Origin: Papaver somniferum
Lineage: Eukaryota; Streptophyta; Magnoliopsida; Ranunculales; Papaveraceae
Length of the DNA: 64,000 nucleotides
Direction of reading: 5' to 3'
Assembly: GCF_003573695.1 (NCBI RefSeq)
Contig: NC_039361.1
Span: 42,059,673 to 42,123,672 of the forward strand
Part shown: piece after piece, positions 45,050-54,904 of the stretch
Layout: every line of letters begins with the position of its first letter
Numbering within the stretch: position 1 is the stretch's first letter
Notes under the pieces: generated by a model
The model's database searches: none
Seen by the model: only the letters and a program-made list of their open reading frames with translations
Told to the model about the DNA's origin: nothing
Program-made: the position numbers and the translations under genes

Positions 45050-47345
45050 CTAGGATATGACCCGTACCGTAACGGCACGGGCTTTGGTTCGGAATGTTTG
45101 CTTCACTTTTTCGATTAGTTATATAATTGTAGATCATACTCCTTTGGAGTTCAAAATGGAATAAGACATCGTTATTGTGACGATTTCGCAATACTATAAC
45201 ATTGTATCATGTATATTATTTTATATATATATCATTAGTTGTTAGTATGATGGACCTGACGGTCGATCTACCATAAATGGAATTGGCAATGAAATCTTTT
45301 TCCGTCATTGTTTTTATGTTTCTGAAGTTGTAGAATGTGATAGTCCTATTGTTATACCGCCAAATTATCACTTACCGTTTTTCTACCCATCGCAATCATT
45401 CGATGATGTTTGTGAATGCAGTTCAATTATTTCGATTTACTGTAATTTTTTTAGTATTCCTACTTATAATTAAAGTGAATCTCCAACAATATTATTAATT
45501 CGGTTAGAGAGCCAATTCGTATACGTTAAACCATAAAACTCAACTACATTCGTGTCTCCCAGTAAAAAAATCTCGTGGTTGCTCATCTTTTCCCGTCATT
45601 CGATTTTAGGCTCCCTTTGTCATTGCTTGAATAATTCTATCAGTTTTTCCATTCGGGTTTATCAGTGTAACCTTCGAAGAAAACTTAGTGCAGTATGTTA
45701 GATTTTTTTGACTGTTAAACCTAAAACGTGTTCCAATTATGGTAGCCTTTTTAAATTCCTATTCCGTCGGCGGTCAACCTAGGAGGGAGGTAATGTATTT
45801 CCAAGGTATATTTTGGTCCTCTTTTATGCTCTTAGTGTATGAAAATTTTCAGTAAACTCTCATTAATCATATATTTTGCACGAGATACGTGAAAATACGA
45901 TTGATGCCATCATATTTCAACCAAAGATTGTGAAGTAACACATGAGAGGGTGCTTTGTGATCATTCTATTTTAAAATCCTACATGAAGGATGTGCCAATC
46001 AAATCCTCATACGGGTCTCAGTAGGCATAAGCTGGTCAATCAATAGTTCTTCATGTTTTAATGCAGTTTGTTTCATCGAATATAATTCAAAACCAATCAC
46101 ATCCTCTTGGAGTCTTAGAATCTAGGGTGGGAAAGTATGGATCTTAAAAACGTCTTCCCTTCGGATTTCGTGTCATTAAAACTTTCGCTTATTGTCAGAG
46201 TCCACACATGAGATGTAATTTCAAGGTTCACATAATATAAAAAAAATATTAATCAGGGGTCCCAATCCATTTGATACCAACATGTGCATGACATAGTCCA
46301 AATAAGAGGCTGAAACTCTCTAGCAGAAGTGGCAATACAGTTAAAAAAATCTTTAATAATTCTAAGGGCAATAACAATGGAACCAGAGCTTTCTTCGTTA
46401 ATTATTTTCACTCCATGAAAATCTTCTTGATTTTGGTGGCCAAAGAAGTCAAAGTTAAATTGGACAACATAAAAAAATAAAAGATTAAATGATATGGGTA
46501 TTAAGAAACCTAATATAAGAGTAAAAATGAATAGAGAACAATCATATTTGAATATCTTTTAACAGCAAACGAAGAAACAAAATCCAGATCACAAAATACA
46601 ACATTAATGAATAGAAACAAAAAGATATCAAATTGCATATATGACCAAAAAAATTAGGCATGAGGCACCACCATTCTTTATATGCTGAAAATGTACATTT
46701 TGATTATGAAAGGGATTAAGTTAAAAGGGAATTTAATTTAGAATAAGAGAAATGGAATAAGAGAATTTAATTTAGAATAGAATAAGGGAATTGAATTTAA
46801 TTTCGAACCTTGAAGAGATGTAATTTCAAGGTTCACATGATATAAAAAAAAATATTAATCAGGAATCCCAGTCCATTTGATACCAACATGTGCATGACAT
46901 AGTTCAAATAAGAGGCTGAAACTCTCCAGCAGAAGTAGCAATACAGTTAAAAAAATATTTAATAATTTTGACCATGCATGAGGCACCACCATTCTTTATA
47001 TGCTAAAATGTACATTTTGATTATCAAAGGGATTAAATTAAAAGAGAATTTAGTTTAGAATAAGAGAAATTGTTTCACATTAAATGGGAAAAGTAACTAC
47101 CAAATAAATGATATTGAGAGGGTGGAGAGGAAACTAAAAAACTTATTAAATATGTGGCACAATCTAGATCATTCTTTGTATGCTAAAAATGTAGACTGAA
47201 AATCTTAAATCTGGGGCTCAATCTCAACCCTTCTTTATATGCTAAAAATGTAGATTGAAAAACTTAAATCTATACCGTCCTTTATGTGTCCCAAATGTAG
47301 ATAACCGTCCATATGGAAAACCACCATTTTCCCTTATAATATAGA
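45050..47345 (-). mobile_element. Non-autonomous Helitron with intact 5' and 3' ends, minus strand
   Basis: The minus-strand 5' end TCTATATTATAAGGGAAAAT begins at 47345 and is preceded by A. The 3' end has a strong hairpin CCCGTGCCG-TTA-CGGTACGGG (9-bp stem, one G-T pair) about 8 nt before CTAG (45053-45050), followed by T. This is the best-preserved Helitron of the window. It has no Rep/helicase, so it depends on a helper. A 150-bp block starting GAGATGTAATTTCAAGGTTC occurs twice inside (46212 and 46812). Confidence 0.78.
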
Positions 47346-48050
47346 TATAAATATATTTGATCAATACATTTTCACTGCATGAATGACATAAAAATTGCGT
47401 GAGGCACCATGAATCCATTGATGTTAAACAAAAAATTCAAGAGAAAAGCTAACAACAATGATCCAACTAAGAGTATGAACAGTTATGAAACATTCGTTTT
47501 CTTCATCATCTATTTTCACTCCATGTAAATCCTATGATTTTGGCATGAAGAAGTGATAGTCTAATTGGACAATTCCCTACCCAGAGGAAAAAAACATTGT
47601 GTGAAAAAAATAGAAATTAAATGGTATGGTATCAAAAAAACCTAACATAAGAATGAAAACGAATAGATAACAATCATATTTGATTAGTATCTTTGACTGC
47701 AAATGAAAAAACAAACTTGGGACAAAAAAAAAATATTGATGAAAAGAATCAAAGAGAAACTAAACTGATCAAATACAATATTTGATCAGTATCTTTTGAC
47801 TGCATAAATGGCATAAAACTTAGGCGTGAGGCACCATGAATTCATTGACATTAAAGAGAAAAGCTAACAACAATTATCTTAATCAACCAAAACAGTAGTG
47901 AATCATACCTTGGGAATAAAGTTGTGTGCAAATGATGAACCTTTGGGATAGGAATTTGATTATAAAAAGGATTAAATTAAGAGTTAAGTTAATGGGAGGA
48001 ATAAAATAACTCTCAAATAAGACAATTCCCTTCTTTATATGCCTAATCTA
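47346..48050 (-). mobile_element. Helitron body fragment
   Basis: Continues the same family (TTTGATCAATACATTTTCAC, GGCACCATGAATCCATTGAT, TAACATAAGAATGAAAACGA, CCTTGGGAATAAAGTTGTG), matching 43840-44540 of the neighbouring copy. It has no recognisable end of its own, so it is a truncated unit next to the insertion site of the Helitron at 45050-47345. Confidence 0.55.
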
Positions 48051-48209
48051 CCCCTTAAATAATTAGTGGTAATCTCACTTAATTAGTGCAAAATTTTAAA
48101 ATCAAAATCAATTTTTTTTCCGAATTTTATGTTTGCAAAAAAAATAAATCTACCCAAATTTGTATAAAATTTTTAAAAAAATAACGACCCTCAAGAGTCG
48201 TCATTGTTT

Positions 48210-48660
48210 CAGTCTCTATGCGAGTGATTATATCCCGGAGAATACTGTTTCCCCGATGCCAATTTCGACTTATTTTCGGAAAAATGCTACGGAGACGGGG
48301 CAATTTGAGAGAACTATCATAATTGCAGAGGAAGGGAGCAAGGTAGAATACTTGGAAGGGTGTAGGGCTCCAGCTTATGATTCTAATCAGCTTCATGCTG
48401 CTGTGGTGGAGCTTTACGCTGAAAAGGATGCAGAGATTAGATACGTGCAGAATTGGTATGCTGGGGATGAGGAAGGGAAAGGTGTGATTTATAAATTTGT
48501 CACGTACGAAGCGTGGCGTTTGCAAAGGTGACCGTGCTAATTAAGATATCTTGGACTCAGGTTGAGACGGGATCTGCGATTACTTGGAAGTATCCGAGTG
48601 TTGTTATGGAGGGGATGATTCTGTGGGAGAGTTTTATTCAGTCATAATAACTAATAACCA
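48210..48660 (+). pseudogene. SUFB: SUFB (plastid Fe-S scaffold) pseudogene fragment
   Basis: SufB is a subunit of the SUF iron-sulfur cluster assembly complex, which acts in plastids of plants. The fragment carries typical SufB stretches: [50 protein letters not shown] and, in other frames, [19 protein letters not shown] and GEFYS. It covers the middle of the protein only. Two codons are missing before VQNWYAG. The frame is broken by two 4-base insertions (48505-48508 and 48541-48544) and one missing G near 48611. There is no promoter, start or end. It is a nuclear relic, open from 48160 to 48531 by chance of the upstream frame. Confidence 0.88.
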
Positions 48661-48774
48661 TCGGCATACTTATCTCCACAAGACTAATTCCTTTCCATAT
48701 TTCTAGATTTTATTACAATATAGTATTTTCTGTTAACTAAATTCACGTGAATAATACACATGTTAATGCACCGA

Positions 48775-49590
48775 AAATCCAACCGTAAATCAAAAAAAAG
48801 AAGAAAATAATCCAGCCATAAATGAGGAGACACGGGTGATTTCAAGCAAGGAAGAGCAGGACCAATCTCAGTAAATGTATTAGAAGAAGTGGAAGCTCTA
48901 GGATTTCTCCGGGCATCAAAATGGGCAAGAACAATGAATCTGTCAGACTTTAGTGTGGAGGGAGACCGTAAGAATCTTTTTGATTATCTGAATGGAGAGC
49001 CATCTCAAATTATCTAGTAGAACCAAACTATTACGGATGAAGTTCGGCATGAATTTTCCTTTTGTAAAAACTTTAAAGGTATTTTATTCCTAGAACAGCA
49101 AACAATGTAGCTGATACACTAGCTAAAGAGGCTAAGAGCTACAGAACTGCTATTGACCGGAGTATAAACCCTCCTTCCTGTATTCTTTATGCTTTTTAGA
49201 AGTAGATAAATCTAATGCCGGGGTCTCTGACATAGGCCCGGTACTAGATGGCTCTACTCATTGTGATGTAAGGGTTATTAACTCCCTAAGTTAGTTCTTT
49301 TTAGTGCATTTTAACTTACAAAAAAAAATTCAGACGTAAATATTTCTACGGTTACTTAAAAAAAATCCCCAACCATAAATCTAAATTTTCTGAAAGAATT
49401 ATAATTCAGGATATTTTACGGTTAGGTTTTATGAGAGTCGAACCCAACCATAAATAGGTTTATGGTTAGAAACCTAACCGTAATAACACTTATAATATAT
49501 TTTTTTAATTTACGGTTAGGATTCTTAGTTTCCTAACCATAACAGCTTCAGAGAATAAGTTTATGGTTAGAAATTAAGAATACCTAATCG
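48775..49590. repeat. Cluster of TTTACGGTTAGG-type motifs in both orientations
   Basis: At least eight copies of ACGGTTAGG/ATGGTTAGA-like motifs and their complements (CCAACCGTAAA near 48779, then near 49360, 49418, 49446, 49463, 49477, 49510, 49533, 49560, 49590) lie in both orientations, most within 49350-49595. Such clusters occur in subterminal regions of DNA transposons of the CACTA and Mutator groups, but no element ends were found. Confidence 0.5.
48880..49335 (+). mobile_element. LINE (L1-type) 3' end with RNase H remnant
   Basis: Reads in broken frames like the RNase H-type domain at the C-terminus of plant L1 polyproteins: FSVEGDRKNLFDYLNGEPSQ, then after a stop DEVRHEFSFCKNFKG and, shifted, IPRTANNVADTLAKEAKS. 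A short non-coding tail follows, with CCCGGTACTAGATGGCTC and a final A-run at about 49322-49330. A host RNase H-like gene fragment is an alternative. The 5' part is missing, as is usual for LINE copies. Confidence 0.6.
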
Positions 49591-49744
49591 TAGGTTTTTG
49601 AAGATGAAAAGCATTAGATTTTTGAATTAGAAATTAGGTTTTTATTTTAGATGGAGGGTAACATAGACATTTGTTATTGCATCAAGATATCCCATAGCTA
49701 ACTTTTTAGTCATTAAGAATCCAAGTGAAACCCCTCTATTGGAA

Positions 49745-49901
49745 TGTGACGCCCCAATAATAGGCTTCTTAATATATGGAGGTAAATTCCTTGTAGTGGG
49801 ACTAAAAATATCTATTAATATTAAAATGTGGAGGTTATTACTATTTATAACTGGCCCAATTTGAGACTATGATTTTTTATTAATATATGGAGTTTTTACT
49901 G
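49745..49901 (-). mobile_element. Pogo/Emigrant-like terminal fragment
   Basis: Ends with an inverted copy of the terminal sequence seen at 34966 (complement of CAGTAAAAACTCCATATATT, ending 49901) followed by TA. Internally it has CTTAATATATGGAGGT and GTGGGACTAAAAATATC, the second landmark of this family. The other end is not visible. Confidence 0.5.
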
Positions 49902-50355
49902 TATTTTGGATTTTGATTTAACATCTGAATTTAGAATCTGTCACGTCACTCCAGATACGCACCTTCAACTAAAGTTTCTTACCGTATGCGGAAATTTCTA
50001 TTTTGGTTCATAATCTCCATCTGAAATGCCATCTCAGATGATTGGGTCCATTTTTCCGAGTCCGGATTTGTGCACATTCCTTAACGAGGATGCATTTAAC
50101 ATTTCAATCTTCATCATTAATTTAATTTAAGAAATTATGTAACGAGGGTCGAGATTCTAAACATATAGAGTAATGAGGTTATCAGTTAAATAATCAACCA
50201 ATCAGGAAAAATATAAATATACATTTTTTAAAGGAGTGTGAATAAATTTGGATTCCATTTTGCCGCCCATGTTTAACGTTTGGACGTACACTAAGCAAAT
50301 TACACTCAATTTCTCAAGCACACAAGCTCACTTCCTGCTTCTAAGCCCATAGATG

Positions 50356-50358
<3 letters not shown>

Positions 50359-50413
<55 letters not shown>
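50359..50413 (+). repeat. (AT)n microsatellite
   Basis: An uninterrupted AT dinucleotide run of about 54 bp. The Tyr-Ile peptide frame across it is not a gene. Confidence 0.95.
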
Positions 50414-50415
<2 letters not shown>

Positions 50416-51437
50416 AATTTGGTAATACAGTATACGAGCAAGGGCAAAGGGGGAAAAATCAATCCCTGCCAAATTTGGTGCGATCACCTATATAATTGCT
50501 GTACACAAAAGAGGCAGTATGTCAGACTGCTTATCTTTGTTCCCGCAGCAACCCATAAATGGGTTGAATGTGTTACGCCTGAGATAAGCATGCGAGTACC
50601 TGGAACCTGCAAAAGCTCTTTGGTTGCATTCTCTCTAGATTGAACAACAAACTGCCGCTAGGATGCTTACAAAGTCCTTGGCTCCTTACCGACCAACATG
50701 AAGCAAGTGAAAGGAACTGAAATGAGAGGATGGATCTTAAGCGCTTGACAAATAAAGTAAGATATCCTATATATAATGCATCATTCAGTGTTGCCGGATT
50801 TCTGCGTCTTCTTTGCACAGGTAACATCTGTCAGGGGCTCAGGTATGGGGAGTCCTTGGTTGGAGATTGTACATGTATAGCGAGAATCTGAATGTAAGAG
50901 AGTACCCGCATGAGAAACTGATTTTGAGAGTATTCCACTGGAGATGAATTGAGCAATTGTTTGTAAATATATTTGACTGAAAAATGATCAGGAGAGGGAG
51001 AACAACTCATGAAGTCTTCATTGGATGCAAGAACAGATTTCATTCACGAGACGAAAGCTATGGGTGAACATAATAGCTCCCAATAACTACTTCCACCTAC
51101 CTTTTTGGCCAAACAAAGAAAGTTGCACAAATTTCTGCTGTATAAGCGTTTTGCTACAGAGGCAGGGGATTCTAGTAGAGAAAGACATAGTGGAACTCGA
51201 AAGACAGGATTTTGCCAGAGTCGATCTATTTCCTTCTGATATGTTCAGTTATAGGAACTTGAAAAATTAAACAAATATGTTCAGTTACAGGAACTTCCAA
51301 AACTATATAGTCTCACAGATTCACAAACATGCCCAGTGGCAGGAACTTAGAAGAAAAAAAAATAGATAGACAGAATTGAAATTTTACACGAGCCAATTGT
51401 GGATTATACAAAGCTGACTTCATTGGTTTTGAGCTCT
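50414..51437 (-). other. Region downstream of the membrane-protein gene
   Basis: About 1 kb with only short, unrecognised reading frames on both strands. The part next to 51437 is expected to hold the 3' untranslated region of the minus-strand gene. Short repeats ATGTTCAGTTAYAGGAACTT (51240-51350) are seen. No separate gene is supported. Confidence 0.4.
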
Positions 51438-53695
51438 TCAAGAGTCAAACAGTTGAATCTTAGGTTCATGTGTTGCTACAGCCTTCATAATGTCCACCCA
51501 GTTGGTGTAAGAGAGGTAACCAACCAAACATGAAAATAATACTGTGAATATACCTAATCCAATCACTATCCAGCGATACTCCTCCCAAGTCTTTTGAGTG
51601 AGCGTTGAACCTTGCTCCATCTCATCGATAAACGACTGCTGTTTCTCACTTTTTAACTGCAAACCTCTGGAGCCAAAATTCCTTGAACAAGGGCTACTGA
51701 TTCATTATTCAAAATTCGTCGCTTTTCTCCTAAAGAGGTAACCCTGCTCTTTAAGGTAGCTAATTTCGACCAAACGGAGTAAAGGTACAGCAGTGTACCA
51801 AAGACGATGACTACCATGAGAGCAATCAAAAGCTGAAGCTCTTTATGTGTCTGCAAGGGCTGCTGAGACACAATCGTGGTGAACCCCACTAATAAGGACA
51901 TAAACACTGGAACGTTCATTGTCTCTGCTATTTTTCGCTGTAGTTTACTCTCAGCCTTCTCGACATTTGACTTCTCTGCTATTTTACTGCTGAACATTTC
52001 AGCTTCATCGTGGTTTTGGTTGGCATGTGTGCCAGCTTGTCCAGTAGGTTGCAGGTTGTTTAATGCAGCATTCACTTGATTCTTAATCATCAGCTTCAGT
52101 ATCTTTGTGGCTGGTAATGATGCAAGGACTGAGTCTTTTATTTGCTCTTTCTGCCCTTCCCTTTCACCACTGAGTACGGTTACCACTGCTGTTGTAATTA
52201 CCTCCTTGAACTTTTCTGTAGATGGCAGTGACTCGAGGACAGAATCGTATAGTTGCTGCTTCATTCGTTCCCTTTCGTCAGCAATTACTGTTTCCACCTC
52301 ACTCTTGACTACCCCCTTGAAGTTCTCCAAATTTGGTAGTGACACGAGGAGAGAGTCGCAAATTTGCTTTTTTTGCTGTTCCCTTTCACTTGCGAGCATT
52401 TTTTCCACCTCACTCTTGACTGCCCCCTTAAACTTCACAGTAGTTGGAAGTGACTCGAGAAGAGAATCACTCATCTGCTGCCTCTGAATTCTCATTTCAC
52501 TATTAACAATTGCAGTCACTTCAGACTTAATTGAAGCTCGCAATTGCTTCAGCATTTCCAAAATGATTGCGTTCATAGACTGAATTCACATATAAATTCA
52601 TTCATTCAGTTTCACAAGTACATCTCTAAACTAAAAATTGGTCTCAACAAAGAAAACAGGATTTGTAAGTAAACTCCAGAGAAACTATAAACAAACAATG
52701 AAGAGGCAAAAATTTGAAAGCCAGGTAGTCCTATAATCTTCCAGGAGATCATCAAGGACACAACTAAAATGTTTCTGAGGAAAGTTTAATTCAGTCTCAA
52801 TAAAGAAAACACGATTTACAAGTAAAATCGAGAGAAATTATAAACAAACAATGAAGAGGCAAAAATTTGAAAGCCAGGTAGTACTATAATCTTCCAGGAG
52901 ATCATCAAGGACACAACTAGAATGTTACTGAGGAAAGTTTAATTCGGTCTCAATAAAGAAAACACGATTTACAAGTAAAATCAAGAGAAATTATAAACAA
53001 ACAATGAAGAGGCAAAAATTTGAAAGCCAGGTAGTACTATAATCTTCCAGGAGATCATCAAGGACACAACTAGAATGTTACTGAGGAAAGCAACCATCTT
53101 CAGTTCTAACCACATGCTAACCGCAAATACGAGACATTTAATATTTGCATTCAACTGAATTAATGGCATATCAAAATAAACTATCTTCCTAAATTAAACC
53201 AAACAAAAAACCGAGTAAATGCTTCAGCACGGTACTGGGGAATTACAAGTCTTTCACTGGCAAACTTGCTCTCAATGCTACTAAAACAGTCAATGTGCTA
53301 ATGGATTTAACCCAATTTCATCAGAATGTCCTCAAACTGCTGTTACCACCTCCCAGTTTTCATCAGTAAAGTAAAATCATCCCCATATTCAACACAATAA
53401 CATTATCATACATTCCTATTTTTCTAGTTTGCCAAGACCCCTCTCTATGCTCACATCCAAGTCAAAGACACAGTATGACCGAACCTAGTTTGATTCCATA
53501 GCGATAATTTCACATGACCTACTATTCTAGTCTGACTCTCAACTTTTGATCACCGAATTGAAAAACAAACAATAAGTAGTTTTATATTTAAGCGTAAGAA
53601 ACACATACGGTATTGACAGAATATTGAAACATCGTTACCTCGGGTTGCTGTTCAACTTTGCTATTTGGGCTAGCCTCCTCGTCTGATTTCACCAT
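51438..53695 (-). CDS. Coiled-coil repeat protein with three membrane segments, two exons
   Basis: Exon 1 (53695-53639) starts at ATG and gives 19 codons ending QQPE, with donor GAG|GTAACG. Exon 2 begins at 52579 after the acceptor TTCAG and joins in phase. Residues about 34-180 hold four 37-residue repeats of pattern K-x-V-KSEV...(Q)-x-x-DSLLESLP, charged and helical. Hydrophobic segments follow at about 242-261, 269-289 and 356-376. One base is missing near 51650 (run TTAAAAA). With it restored the protein is about 399 residues, otherwise it stops at 51653. No family is recognised. The layout suggests an endomembrane or organelle-envelope protein with a long soluble coiled coil. It may well be functional. 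Confidence 0.75.
52641..53091 (-). repeat. 153-bp tandem repeat, three copies, in intron 1
   Basis: Units start at 52641, 52794 and 52947 (GTCTCAAYAAAGAAAACA...) and end near 53091 (GAGGAAAG). The second and third copies are the most alike. The repeat is wholly within the intron of the membrane-protein gene and leaves its splice sites intact. Confidence 0.9.
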
Positions 53696-53800
53696 TAGGA
53701 TTAACTACATATAGTACAACAAGTAAAATAAAATGAGTTCTAAGTTGAGATTTAAAGAACTAAAACAGAAAGAAAATATATTGAACTAAAACAGAAAGAA

Positions 53801-54250
53801 TACTTATAGGATCAAATACGTATGATAATCGAAATAAATCAACATCAAGAAAAGTTATAGAACAAAGTAGATGATTATACCTTTTGATAACCAGTCAAGA
53901 GCTTTAAGATAATTCTCCTTCCTCTTCACTTCTTCTTCTTCTTGTTCTTCTTGTACTTGTTCTTCTTCTTCTTCTCTTCTTCTTCTTCTTCTTCTTCCTT
54001 CCCCTTTAATGGTTTACACAGTAACACTTCTTGATATCCAAAAAATATATTGATAGAAAGAGAAGGAATACTTATGGGATCAAATACTTATGATAATCGA
54101 AATAAATCAACATCAAGAAAAGTTATAGAACAAAGTAGATGATTATACCTTACGATAATCAGTAAGAGCTTTTTAGATAATTCTCCTTCTTCTTCTTCCT
54201 TGAATTCCTTCAATGATTTACACTGTAACACTTGTTGATATCCAAAAAAG
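53801..54250 (-). repeat. 268-bp duplication in the 5' leader of the membrane-protein gene
   Basis: The block beginning TACTTATRGGATCAAATAC (53801) repeats at 54069. Both copies contain a splice-donor-like site on the minus strand (AAAG|GTATAATC and TAAG|GTATAATC) next to a GAA-rich leader segment. This would give the gene two alternative 5' leader exons. The left copy has an expanded GAA/AAG run (53920-53997). Confidence 0.7.
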
Positions 54251-54418
54251 GGTTCTTGTTTTAACTGTTGAAATCAACAAATTTTAGCAAATGGGTTTTC
54301 TTAAATGTCTATGATATGATGTCCTAGTATTGAATTACTTCAAGAAACTGAGAGAGATCGAGAGACAGAGTCAGCGTACTGTTGTGGAGAAAAGAGAGGG
54401 AGAGGCAAGAGTTGTTAT

Positions 54419-54426
54419 TATTTATA
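54419..54426 (-). promoter_or_regulatory. TATA box of the membrane-protein gene
   Basis: TATAAATA on the minus strand. A pyrimidine-rich leader (TTGCCTCTCCCTCTC, then CTCTCGATCTCTCTC) starts about 25-35 nt downstream, around 54395, as is usual for plant leaders. The start codon at 53695 lies about 700 nt further on, with at least one leader intron between. Confidence 0.55.
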
Positions 54427-54504
54427 AGTGTTAGTGGCCGCCATCTTAGTGTTGGGGCGCCCTCCAATCACATTATAACCGTTCCGCTTAACCTCTTACT
54501 CCAG

Positions 54505-54768
54505 CTAACAATACCCATATCTTAGTTTTCCCAAATCACGTATAAACTGGTTGAGACAATTTATCAAACACCTTGTGTATAACCCACTTGTCCACACTGT
54601 CTGTGAGTAGATAATCATGGCAACTGATCCAAAGGAAACAATTGCATAGACCAACAAGAATCTAAGTAAGTAAATTATATAACCAATGATTTGAGAAGTG
54701 AGGTAATCCTCCTTCCAAGCCATAGGTTCCTGCACCAACATCCCTACAATCAAAAAGTTTAGGAACAA
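54505..54768 (-). CDS. Unrecognised hydrophobic reading frame, possibly a gene fragment
   Basis: 87 codons with two hydrophobic stretches (IIGYIIYLLRFLLVYAIVSF and an adjoining segment) and a basic end. It lies just upstream of the membrane-protein gene on the same strand. Overlapping frames run to 54904. No family is recognised and it has no clear promoter, so it may be the end of a decayed gene. Confidence 0.3.
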   Translation of the reverse strand: MFLNFLIVGMLVQEPMAWKEDYLTSQIIGYIIYLLRFLLVYAIVSFGSVAMIIYSQTVWTSGLYTRCLINCLNQFIRDLGKLRYGYC

Positions 54769-54904
54769 CAGTATACGTCCAGTGACCAGTGTAACCAGGT
54801 GAGAATAGCCTAATTGGATTTGATAGTGTCACTCGAAATTGAGTGACACAATTGCTTCTTCTATTTTTCTTCACAGGGAGATGAATGAAATCTGAAGAAA
54901 CCAA

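Noticed and set aside
48127..48525. 132-codon minus-strand frame
   Set aside because: Antisense of the SUFB fragment, which has clear homology on the plus strand.
48210..48660. Plastid DNA insertion carrying sufB (ycf24)
   Set aside because: Land-plant plastid genomes lack sufB and no neighbouring plastid sequence is present; a nuclear gene fragment is simpler.
34966..49901. A single 15-kb pogo-like transposon carrying Helitrons and gene fragments
   Set aside because: Ends match in type, but the transposase fragment is placed and oriented wrongly and both copies look truncated; kept only as a finding to check.
50353..50643. Frame starting with a Tyr-Ile repeat
   Set aside because: Translation of an AT microsatellite followed by unrelated sequence.
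52107..52487. 126-codon plus-strand frame
   Set aside because: Exact antisense of the coiled-coil repeats of the minus-strand gene.
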